Positions 1 to 5,500 of a DNA stretch of 10,795 nt are shown piece after piece (the first letter of the stretch is position 1; every line of letters starts with the position of its first letter). The stretch comes from Gammaproteobacteria bacterium. GTDB taxonomy: Bacteria; Pseudomonadota; Gammaproteobacteria; Chromatiales; Chromatiaceae. The DNA lies in the NCBI GenBank assembly GCA_015767355.1, contig JADWMH010000055.1:1-10795 (forward strand). Direction: 5' to 3'. The notes under the pieces were generated by a model that had not been told where the DNA came from, did no database searches, and worked only from the letters and a program-made list of their open reading frames with translations. The position numbers were made by a program, and so were the translations under genes.

Positions 1-350
1 TCAAGCCTACGATTGTCAACTGGCTGTTTGCATCGGCCTTCATCATAGCGCCATTTATCGGCGGGAAGACACTGCCGCAACGCATGATGGAAGCCAATGT
101 GGAGCTGCCGGAGAGCAAGTGGAAGAGCCTGAATGTGGCATGGATCCTCTTTTTTATTGTTCTGGGCGGATTAAATGTTGCAGTCGCGTTCAACTTTAGC
201 GAAGATGCATGGGTCAACTTCAAGCTGTATGGCCTGATGGGCCTGACTTTCCTGTTTGCCCTGGCGCAGGGATTCTATATCGCCAGGCATATGCAGCACC
301 ATGAAATGATCAATCAAACGGCCAATCAATCAACCACTGAAGAAGAGTGA
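1..350 (+). CDS. yciB: Septation protein A / inner-membrane protein YciB (IspZ family), 3' part
   Basis: This is the C-terminal part of an inner-membrane protein of the YciB/IspZ family, linked to cell-envelope synthesis and septation; the gene begins left of the window. The frame is open from base 3, which reads KPTIVNWLFASAFIIAPFIG, a stretch typical of this family (KPT followed by a membrane segment). Two more hydrophobic segments follow: one around WILFFIVLGGLNVAVAF (about 140-200) and one around LMGLTFLFALAQGFYIA (about 230-290). A short polar tail rich in His, Gln and Glu ends at the TGA at 348-350. The family usually has about 180 residues and five membrane segments, so roughly the last 115 residues are here. 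The ATG at 84 is internal and not the real start. The stop overlaps the next gene (TGATG), so translation of yciI is probably coupled. Identification rests on recognised family sequence. Confidence 0.9.
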   Translation, partial: KPTIVNWLFASAFIIAPFIGGKTLPQRMMEANVELPESKWKSLNVAWILFFIVLGGLNVAVAFNFSEDAWVNFKLYGLMGLTFLFALAQGFYIARHMQHHEMINQTANQSTTEEE

Positions 351-646
351 TGTACTACGCCATTATCGCCGGGGATATCTCCAACAGCCTTGAAAAACGT
401 CTTGCTGCAAGACCAGCGCATCTGCAACGCCTCGAGGCGTTGCGCGACGATGGGCGTTTGCTGATCGCGGGTCCCCATCCTGCTATCGACACCGAGGATC
501 CCGGTGAGGAGGGATTCAGCGGCAGCCTCATCGTTGCCGAATTTTCATCGCTGGCAGATGCTGAACAATGGGCCGCTGACGACCCGTACCAGCATGCCGG
601 TGTCTATTCACATGTAACCATTAAACCATTCAAACGAGTTTTCTAA
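350..646 (+). CDS. yciI: YciI family protein
   Basis: A small soluble protein of 98 residues belonging to the YciI family, a ferredoxin-like (dimeric alpha-beta barrel) fold whose reaction is not established. The sequence matches the family closely along its whole length: an N-terminal beta strand, SLEKRLAARPAHLQRLEAL with the conserved His24, the conserved acidic turn DDGRLLIAGPHPA (Asp33-Asp34), and the C-terminal VTIKPFKRVF. I chose ATG 350 because it overlaps the yciB stop as TGATG and is preceded by the purine-rich stretch GAAGAAGAG; a GTG at 347 would add only one residue. The stop is followed at once by the ATG of the next gene. In this position, next to yciB, the gene is commonly found in gammaproteobacteria. 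The His and Asp are the presumed active-site pair of the family; substrate is unknown. Confidence 0.92.
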   Translation: MYYAIIAGDISNSLEKRLAARPAHLQRLEALRDDGRLLIAGPHPAIDTEDPGEEGFSGSLIVAEFSSLADAEQWAADDPYQHAGVYSHVTIKPFKRVF

Positions 647-1492
647 ATGAAAAAAACCATACTTGCCAGCACATTGCTGTTAACCACATCTCTCCTCCAG
701 GCGGCTGAAACTCCTGCCATGCCGCAGGGTCCTGTCCTGACAATCAACGGTATCGATATCAGCATGCCCGCGCTGCTGACATACCGTGACAGCCGCCAGG
801 GACCGCCGTTGCCGCAGGATCCACAGCAGGCGCAGAACCAGATTGTCAGTGAACTGATCACCACTGTACTGCTCAGTGAGGAAGCCAAAAAACTGGGTGT
901 TGTCGACCGCACCGAGGTCAAGGATGCTATCGCCATGTATACGCGCATCGTCCTCAGAGATGCTGCACTCAGCGAGTTGATGCAACAACAGACCGTCAGC
1001 GATGACGAACTCAAAGCGGCTTACGACAAATCTTTCAAAGATAGCAAATCAGTTGAGTATAAGGCGCGTCATATCCTTGTCAAAGATGAAGCAAAAGCAA
1101 AGGAGTTGATCGGCAAGCTGGATGGCGGTGCTGATTTTGCCGAACTCGCAAAAGAGAACTCCACAGGCCCGACAGGCAAAGATGGCGGAGACCTCGGCTG
1201 GTTCAGCCCGGAGATGATGGTCGAACCTTTTCGCAATGCCCTGGTTGCAATGGAAAAAAGCAAGTACACCAAAGAGCCTGTCAAAACCCAGTTTGGCTGG
1301 CATGTCATTATTCTGGAAGATAGTCGTGACCAGGAGCCGCCGACACTCGAGAGCGTCAAGCCACAACTGGAACAGCAGATAAAGGGTGAGAAATTGCGCG
1401 CACTGCTTGCCGAAATGAGCAAGGACGTCAAAGTCTCCTCTCCGCAGATGGCTGCTCCTGCCGAAAAGTCAGAAGCAACACCCGCAAAATAG
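647..1492 (+). CDS. Periplasmic parvulin-type peptidyl-prolyl cis-trans isomerase
   Basis: A 281-residue exported foldase. Residues 1-20 form a Sec signal peptide (MKKTILASTLLLTTSLLQAA, with a likely signal peptidase I cut after an AxA-like LQAA end). Residues about 28-130 form a helical SurA-N-like chaperone region. Residues about 137-228 are a parvulin rotamase domain, shown by ARHILV (140-145), GGDLGWFSPEMMV (180-192) and TQFGWHVI (214-221). The tail (about 230-281) is a charged helix followed by an Ala/Pro/Lys/Glu-rich end. It probably catalyses proline isomerisation and helps fold envelope or secreted proteins, like PpiD/PrsA/SurA relatives. The ATG directly abuts the TAA of yciI and there is no clear ribosome binding site, so expression probably relies on translational coupling in the yciB-yciI-ppi operon. 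Whether it is soluble in the periplasm or surface-retained cannot be told; no lipobox is present. Confidence 0.9.
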   Translation: MKKTILASTLLLTTSLLQAAETPAMPQGPVLTINGIDISMPALLTYRDSRQGPPLPQDPQQAQNQIVSELITTVLLSEEAKKLGVVDRTEVKDAIAMYTRIVLRDAALSELMQQQTVSDDELKAAYDKSFKDSKSVEYKARHILVKDEAKAKELIGKLDGGADFAELAKENSTGPTGKDGGDLGWFSPEMMVEPFRNALVAMEKSKYTKEPVKTQFGWHVIILEDSRDQEPPTLESVKPQLEQQIKGEKLRALLAEMSKDVKVSSPQMAAPAEKSEATPAK

Positions 1493-1515
1493 TCTTTTAC
1501 ACTGCTTTGCCCCCT

Positions 1516-1539
1516 GTTCCCACGCTTCCGCGTGGGAAC
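1516..1539. repeat. Perfect 10-bp palindrome, REP-like element and possible terminator
   Basis: The arms GTTCCCACGC (1516-1525) and GCGTGGGAAC (1530-1539) pair perfectly around the tetraloop TTCC. It lies 24 bases after the isomerase stop. There is no T run directly after it, so it is not a classical intrinsic terminator, though it could stabilise the mRNA 3' end. Palindromes of this type (GTTCCCACGC...GCGTGGGAAC) are, as I recall, scattered in many proteobacterial genomes. Confidence 0.75.
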
Positions 1540-1613
1540 GCATATCCCCTGGTCAGATAGCAAATTTTTCATTGGTTTCCCACGATTTTGTTCGGAGAGA
1601 CATCGGGAATGGA

Positions 1614-1639
1614 GATTGCCGCGCTGTGCTCGCAATGAC
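1614..1639 (-). repeat. Interspersed repeat unit (GTCATTGCGAG...GGCAATC family), single copy
   Basis: Read on the - strand this 26-base unit begins GTCATTGCGAGC and ends CGCGGCAATC. It matches the unit at 4116-4141 with one difference (GTG here against CTC/GAG-equivalent CTC at the middle of the other copy). It lies just upstream of the toxin-antitoxin promoter. Repeats with this core are familiar from intergenic regions of many bacteria. The two ends are partly self-complementary (GATTGC/GCAATGAC), giving an imperfect hairpin. Confidence 0.75.
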
Positions 1640-1652
1640 GGGATTGATTCAC

Positions 1653-1690
1653 TTGCATTAATCATTTCTAATCACTATGATGGAATCATG
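1653..1690 (+). promoter_or_regulatory. Probable promoter and operator of the toxin-antitoxin pair
   Basis: A sigma70-like promoter is visible: -35 TTGCAT (1653-1658), a 17-base spacer and -10 TATGAT (1676-1681). An inverted repeat ATCAT (1661-1665) / ATGAT (1677-1681) spans spacer and -10, and a further AATCAT lies at 1684-1689. Ribbon-helix-helix antitoxins normally bind short palindromes at such places to repress their own operon, so these are candidate operator half-sites. The promoter and repeat are seen in the sequence; the binding is inferred. Confidence 0.55.
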
Positions 1691-1711
1691 CTCAGTTCTC
1701 CAGGAAACAAG

Positions 1712-1981
1712 ATGTCCCAAACAGATACCAGGGTGCTTACCGCACATGTGCCACTGCCGCTGGCTAATAAGGTCGACATGATGGCGACTCGCCTGGAACG
1801 CTCCCGTGGCTGGATCGTAAAACAGGCGCTGGCTGCCTGGATCAGTCAGGAAGAGGAGCGCAGTCGTCTGACGCAACAAGCGCTAGCCGACGTAGACGCT
1901 GGTGAGGTCATTGATCACCAGGCAGTTCAGGCGTGGGCTGATAGCCTCACCACCAATAGCCCATTGCCACTGCCCCGCTGA
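1712..1981 (+). CDS. Antitoxin, ribbon-helix-helix (CopG/ParD-like) family
   Basis: An 89-residue DNA-binding antitoxin that would neutralise the toxin encoded directly after it and repress the shared promoter. Residues about 8-45 (beginning LTAHVPLPLANKVDMMATRL) fit a ribbon-helix-helix domain: a short N-terminal beta strand, a first helix and a second helix (SRGWIVKQALAAWI). The C-terminal part (about 46-89, rich in Glu, Gln, Asp and Ala) is a flexible toxin-binding tail; the motif IDHQAVQAWADSL is typical of CopG-type antitoxins paired with ParE. The start at 1712 is favoured by AGGA at 1702-1705, six bases upstream; a longer reading from 1532 or 1688 would put repeat and promoter sequence into the protein. 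The stop overlaps the toxin start (TGATG at 1979-1983), which couples translation of the two. Confidence 0.88.
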   Translation: MSQTDTRVLTAHVPLPLANKVDMMATRLERSRGWIVKQALAAWISQEEERSRLTQQALADVDAGEVIDHQAVQAWADSLTTNSPLPLPR

Positions 1982-2256
1982 TGGAACTGAAATGGACGGG
2001 CAAGGCGCTATCGGATTTGGCGCGACTGTATGAATTTCTGGCGAGCGTGAATCAGCATGCAGCAGCAGACACCGTTCAGATGCTGATCACAGCGCCGGAA
2101 ACCCTGTTGGAGAATCCTCGTATTGGCGAACAGCTATTCGAGTTCGATCCGCGCGAAGTACGCAGGATTATTGCCGGCCACTACGAGATGCGCTATGAGA
2201 TTCAGAAAGCATGCATCTACATTTTGCGGCTATGGCATACTCGGGAAGATAGATGA
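1981..2256 (+). CDS. Toxin of the RelE/ParE superfamily
   Basis: A 91-residue toxin of the RelE/ParE fold. Typical traits are the opening beta strand MELKWTGKALSDLARLYEFL (ParE toxins open with W-T-x-x-A-x-x-D-L), the middle NPRIGEQLFEFDPREVRRI, the strand YEMRYEIQ and the closing ILRLWHTREDR, in which the H-T/S-R-E-D-R end is characteristic of the ParE branch. ParE proteins poison DNA gyrase; RelE-like relatives cut mRNA on the ribosome. The family end and the RHH partner favour the ParE branch, but the target cannot be proved from sequence. There is no independent ribosome binding site; it is translated by coupling to the antitoxin. All residues that mark the family are present, so the toxin looks intact. 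Confidence 0.87.
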   Translation: MELKWTGKALSDLARLYEFLASVNQHAAADTVQMLITAPETLLENPRIGEQLFEFDPREVRRIIAGHYEMRYEIQKACIYILRLWHTREDR

Positions 2257-2307
2257 GAATTACTTCATCCCTGAGATTTAAACCATGCTCAGGATACCCT
2301 TGGCGTC

Positions 2308-2324
2308 ATGACAAGATTTGTCAT
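2308..2324. terminator. Small perfect hairpin in the convergent spacer
   Basis: ATGACAA (2308-2314), loop GAT, TTGTCAT (2318-2324) form a 7-bp perfect stem between the toxin gene (+) and panC (-), whose ends face each other. The stem is AT-rich and lacks a T tract in either direction, so a terminator role is only possible, not shown. The right arm merges into a degenerate repeat copy (2320-2345). Confidence 0.35.
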
Positions 2325-2345
2325 CGCGAAAAATTTGCAATTTCC
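2320..2345 (+). repeat. Possible degenerate copy of the GTCATTGCGAG...GCAATC repeat
   Basis: It opens GTCATCGCGA and closes GCAATTTCC, which mirrors the ends of the unit at 4116-4141 (GTCATTGCGA ... GCAATCCC) and the CAATCTCC end at 4055-4062, with about the same length. The middle does not match. Chance cannot be ruled out for so short and degenerate a match. Confidence 0.35.
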
Positions 2346-2348
2346 AGG

Positions 2349-3197
2349 TTATTGTGAAATGACGATGTTGTCGATCAACCTCGTCTGACCTAACCGGGCG
2401 GCTGTCAGGATCACCAGGTTGCTCTCCCCTGCGTTCACCGGATTGAGAGTCTCTGTATTGCGCAGCGTAAAGTAATCTACAACAAATCCGGCATCTTCAA
2501 GTGTGGCTGTGGCAACTCTCTCAAGCTGCGCATAATCATCTTCCCCTCGCTCTATTTCACCGGCTGCCTGTAGCAGGGAGCGGTAGATCAGCGGGGCGGT
2601 TTTGCGCTGTTGGGCATCCAGGTAGCTGTTGCGCGAACTCATCGCCAGCCCATCGGATTCGCGCACCGTCGGCGAGGCGGCGATCTCGATAGGCATCTGC
2701 AAATCCTTCACCATGCGGCGTATGATATGCAGCTGTTGAAAATCCTTCTCGCCAAAAACGGCAATATCCGGCTGCACCATGTTGAAGAGCTTGCATACCA
2801 CGGTGGCGACGCCGACAAAAAAGCCTGGGCGAAACTCACCATCGAGAATATGAGAGACATCAGGGACTTCTACCCGGGTCTGCTGCTGTCTCGTCTGCGG
2901 ATACATCACCTCGACAGACGGAGCAAACAGCAGATCGACACCCCGGCTGGCCAGCTGGCTGCTGTCTTCTGCCATGGTTCGCGGATAGGTCTCGAAATCC
3001 TCACCTTCACCAAACTGCAGCGGGTTGACAAAGATGCTGGCAACAGTTCGGTCAGCCTGTTTTTTCGCTTCATCGATCAGCGCAAGATGCCCGTCATGCA
3101 GATTTCCCATGGTAGGGACAAAAGCGATGCGCTCACCGCGGCAGCGCCAGGTGGAAACTGTGTGACGCAATGCATCAATGGTGTTGACTGTTTTCAT
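2349..3197 (-). CDS. panC: Pantothenate synthetase (pantoate--beta-alanine ligase)
   Basis: PanC joins pantoate and beta-alanine, using ATP through a pantoyl-adenylate, to make pantothenate (vitamin B5), the precursor of coenzyme A; it is cytosolic. The 282 residues are the usual length. Visible family motifs: the nucleotidyltransferase HxGH-type motif PTMGNLHDGHL (28-38, His34 and His37), SIFVNPLQF (54-62), the FGEKDFQQL motif (148-156, including the catalytic-site Lys151), and SSRNSYL (187-193), the KMSKS-equivalent loop. One oddity: the normally SRPGHF-like loop reads FRPGFF here (122-127), so the usual Ser and His are both Phe. The ATG lies inside the panB stop (ATGA, 3194-3197) and no good ribosome binding site is seen, so translation is coupled to panB. 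Confidence 0.96.
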   Translation of the reverse strand: MKTVNTIDALRHTVSTWRCRGERIAFVPTMGNLHDGHLALIDEAKKQADRTVASIFVNPLQFGEGEDFETYPRTMAEDSSQLASRGVDLLFAPSVEVMYPQTRQQQTRVEVPDVSHILDGEFRPGFFVGVATVVCKLFNMVQPDIAVFGEKDFQQLHIIRRMVKDLQMPIEIAASPTVRESDGLAMSSRNSYLDAQQRKTAPLIYRSLLQAAGEIERGEDDYAQLERVATATLEDAGFVVDYFTLRNTETLNPVNAGESNLVILTAARLGQTRLIDNIVISQ

Positions 3198-3991
3198 GTG
3201 AAGCAGTGCTCTGCCGCAGGAAAGGAGCCATCTTTGACTGCTGCAACATAGGCGCCGACTGCATCCTGGATCGTGCCGCCCTGCTGCATAAAATTTTTGA
3301 CAAATTTTGGAACATGGCCTGAAGTGAGTCCCAGAATGTCGTGCAGCACCAGCACCTGCCCATCGGTGTCAGCGCCTGCGCCGATACCAATCACAGGAAT
3401 CTCCAGTGAACAGGTGATCTCGGCCGCAAGGATTGACGGAACACACTCGAGCACCAGAAGCTGCGCTCCTGCCGACTGCAATTCAATCGCATCGCGGAGC
3501 ATTTGTGATGCCTGCTTGTCATCCCTCCCCTGCACATGATAGCCGCCAAGCTTGTGGACGGATTGCGGTTGCAAGCCAAGGTGTGCACATACCGCCACGC
3601 CATTTTGTGAGAGTATGCGGACTGTCTCGAGCTGCTGCGCACCCCCTTCGAGTTTGACCATCTGCACTCCGCCCTTCCGTATCAGGCGCGTGGCCGTGGC
3701 GATGGCGAGATCGACAGTCGCGTAGCTGAGAAAGGGCATATCCACCATCAACAAGGCGCTCTTGCGCACTCGTGCAACACAGGAGGCGTGATAGACCATC
3801 GCGTCAATGGAAACAGGCAGGGTGCTGTCGCGACCCTGGATGACCATGCCGAGCGAATCGCCCACCAGCAGCACCTCGACACCGGCCTCTTCCAGCACAG
3901 TGGTGAAGGAGGCGTCGTAACAGGTGAGCACCGCAATTTTTTCACCTTTGTTTTTCATTGCGGCAAGGGTTGTGACAGTTATCTGTTTCAT
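3194..3991 (-). CDS. panB: 3-methyl-2-oxobutanoate hydroxymethyltransferase (ketopantoate hydroxymethyltransferase)
   Basis: PanB transfers a hydroxymethyl group from 5,10-methylenetetrahydrofolate to 2-oxoisovalerate, giving ketopantoate, the first committed step of pantothenate synthesis. The 265 residues match the family length. Motifs seen: LLVGDSLGMVIQG (41-53, metal-binding Asp45), VDMPF (Asp84), MVKLEGG (111-117, Lys113 and Glu115), HLGLQPQS (137-144), LECVP (catalytic Glu182) and IGIGAG (201-206). The start at MKQITV is chosen because it matches other PanB proteins; a longer reading from 4057 would add 22 residues encoded by promoter and repeat sequence. It overlaps panC by 4 nt, forming a panBC operon. 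The next step enzyme, ketopantoate reductase, is not in the window. Confidence 0.96.
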   Translation of the reverse strand: MKQITVTTLAAMKNKGEKIAVLTCYDASFTTVLEEAGVEVLLVGDSLGMVIQGRDSTLPVSIDAMVYHASCVARVRKSALLMVDMPFLSYATVDLAIATATRLIRKGGVQMVKLEGGAQQLETVRILSQNGVAVCAHLGLQPQSVHKLGGYHVQGRDDKQASQMLRDAIELQSAGAQLLVLECVPSILAAEITCSLEIPVIGIGAGADTDGQVLVLHDILGLTSGHVPKFVKNFMQQGGTIQDAVGAYVAAVKDGSFPAAEHCFT

Positions 3992-4004
3992 AGGATCTTG
4001 TCTA

Positions 4005-4037
4005 ATATAATATCGGAAGTTGAGATTTATCCAGCAA
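4005..4037 (-). promoter_or_regulatory. Possible panBC promoter
   Basis: Read on the - strand, TTGCTG (4037-4032) is followed after 17 bases by GATATT, or after 19 by TATTAT, ahead of an AT-rich stretch (TATTATATTAG) and the panB ATG at 3991. Matches to the consensus are only 4 of 6 in each box. The -35 lies at the edge of the compound repeat. This is a weak call. Confidence 0.35.
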
Positions 4038-4158
4038 TTTCGAGCGAAACGCGACAATCTCCTGGTACTCCATCAAAACCGAGATTGCTTCGTTCCTCGC
4101 AATGACTACTATACCGTCATTGCGAGCAGAGCGCGGCAATCCCGTTCCTCGAAATGAC
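4037..4158. repeat. Nested compound palindrome built from four alternating repeat units
   Basis: Units of the GTCATTGCGAG...GGCAATC type alternate in orientation. Unit 1 is at about 4037-4062 (ATTTCGAGCG...GACAATCTCC, forward). Unit 2 is at 4083-4106 (GATTGC...CTCGCAATGAC, reversed). Unit 3 is at 4116-4141 (forward). Unit 4 is at about 4139-4158 (AATCCC...CTCGAAATGAC, reversed). Units 2 and 3 form a perfect 11-bp stem, CTCGCAATGAC (4096-4106) with GTCATTGCGAG (4116-4126), around a 9-base loop. The outer units pair by ATTTCGAG (4037-4044) with CTCGAAAT (4148-4155). It fills the spacer between rlmD and panB and might act as a transcription or mRNA-decay boundary. Confidence 0.75.
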
Positions 4159-4165
4159 AATTAAA

Positions 4166-5500
4166 TCACTTGCGTACAAACAGCGCCATCGACTCGACAT
4201 GCGCTGTATGTGGAAACATATCCATGACGCCTGCCTGCAGCAGGCGATAGCCATGCTCCCTGACCAGCAGAGCTGCATCCCGTGCGAGTGTTCCAGGGTA
4301 GCAGGAGACATAAAGAATTCGTCTGGCGTCGAGTCGAGGCAGCAATGGAATGATCTCCTGTGCGCCGCTGCGGGGCGGATCGAGCAGCACCGCATCATAA
4401 TGCTGCTGCATCCAGGGCTGATCATCATCCGGTTCATAGAGATTGGCGACATGGAAATCAACATTGGCGATGCCGTTGTTGTCAGCATTCTGCCGTGCCC
4501 GCTCAACCAGGGCTGCATCGCCTTCAACGCCAGTGACGCTGTTGCAGAGTTGCGCCAGCGGCAGAGTGAAATTTCCCAGACCGCAGAAAAGATCGAGGAT
4601 TGTTTCATCGGACTGAGGATTCAGCCACTGCATCGCCTGGCTGATCATCCGGCGGTTGATCATCGTATTGACCTGGGTGAAATCCGTCGGCAGAAATTCA
4701 AACTGCAGGTGCTGCTGCGGAAGGTGATAGCTCAGTGTGACAGCATCACCACTGAGTGGTCTGACTGTCTGCGGACCTCCCTCCTGGATATAGCAGTGCC
4801 ATTTTTGCTGACGACAGTAGCTTCCCAGGATTTCAGCATCATCATCAGAGAGCGGTGACAGCAGCCTGAAAATGAGAATGATGCTCTCATCTCCCATCGC
4901 CACTTCAATCTGCGGTATTTTGTCACGTACACTGAGTGATTGAATCACTTCCGCCAGTGCTCCCAGTTTTTCACCGATAGCTGGATGCAATACCGGACAG
5001 CGCTGCATCACGGTCACGAAGGAGGAGCCGCGTTCACGAAAACCAACCAGCACCTTGCCTTTTTTGGCGACATATTTAACCCCGAGGCGCGCCTTGCGGC
5101 GGTAACCCCATGGCTCTGAAATCAGAGGCGGCATGACCGTTTGCGCCTCGATGCCGGCAATATGCTGAAAGGCGTCCAGCAGAGTCTGCTGCTTGTAAGT
5201 GATCTGATGCTCAGCACCCAGGTGCTGCAGACTGCAGCCGCCGCAGAGCGAAAAATTCTCGCAGCCCGGTTCCACCCGCTGTGACGATGCCTGCAGAATT
5301 TCATCAACAACGCCCTCGTCGTAGCGGCGCTGCGAGCGTGTATAGTTGAAAGTCACTTTTTCGCCAGGCAGTGCGCCATGGATAAAAACGGTTTTTCCAT
5401 CAATGTGAGTCACCCCGCGGCCATCATGGCTCAGGGACTCTATTTCAGCCTCGAAGCTGCCCTGCGGGATCTTCTTTCCGCCTCTTCTGCGACGCCCCAT
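4166..5500 (-). CDS. rlmD: 23S rRNA (uracil(1939)-C(5))-methyltransferase RlmD
   Basis: RlmD (formerly RumA) methylates C5 of U1939 in 23S rRNA with S-adenosylmethionine. It has 444 residues, close to the usual 430-450. Domain order: a basic start MGRRRRGGKK, a TRAM RNA-binding domain (about 13-72), an iron-sulfur region with Cys80, Cys86, Cys89 and Cys168 as the four cluster ligands (CENFSLCGGC and QRCPV), and a Rossmann methyltransferase domain. The latter shows TDFTQVN (272-278), the SAM loop DLFCGLGN (303-310), DPPRSGA (374-380), the nucleophile Cys400 in YVSCYPGTLARD, and the general base Glu435 in HVESMAL. All catalytic residues are present. The start overlaps the stop of the upstream exonuclease-like gene by one base (TGATG), with a GGTGAG sequence ahead, so the two are translated together. 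Order cysM, exonuclease-like gene, rlmD suggests one transcript. Confidence 0.96.
   Translation of the reverse strand: MGRRRRGGKKIPQGSFEAEIESLSHDGRGVTHIDGKTVFIHGALPGEKVTFNYTRSQRRYDEGVVDEILQASSQRVEPGCENFSLCGGCSLQHLGAEHQITYKQQTLLDAFQHIAGIEAQTVMPPLISEPWGYRRKARLGVKYVAKKGKVLVGFRERGSSFVTVMQRCPVLHPAIGEKLGALAEVIQSLSVRDKIPQIEVAMGDESIILIFRLLSPLSDDDAEILGSYCRQQKWHCYIQEGGPQTVRPLSGDAVTLSYHLPQQHLQFEFLPTDFTQVNTMINRRMISQAMQWLNPQSDETILDLFCGLGNFTLPLAQLCNSVTGVEGDAALVERARQNADNNGIANVDFHVANLYEPDDDQPWMQQHYDAVLLDPPRSGAQEIIPLLPRLDARRILYVSCYPGTLARDAALLVREHGYRLLQAGVMDMFPHTAHVESMALFVRK

Noticed and set aside
643..1366. Antisense open frames across the isomerase gene
   Set aside because: They lack recognisable domains and are mirrors of a well identified gene on the other strand.
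1532..1711. An N-terminal extension of 60 residues on the antitoxin, from ATG 1532
   Set aside because: It would be encoded by a palindrome, a REP-like repeat and the promoter, and the real start at 1712 has a good AGGA ribosome binding site and family-like length.
3992..4057. A 22-residue extension of PanB from 4057
   Set aside because: PanB proteins begin at MKxxTV; the extension is translated from repeat and AT-rich leader sequence.
4037..4158. A CRISPR array
   Set aside because: Units alternate in orientation, differ in sequence and have no regular unique spacers; it is a palindromic compound repeat.
4154..4858. A 234-codon + strand frame opposite rlmD
   Set aside because: It lies wholly within rlmD, whose catalytic residues are all recognised; the opposite product shows no family features.
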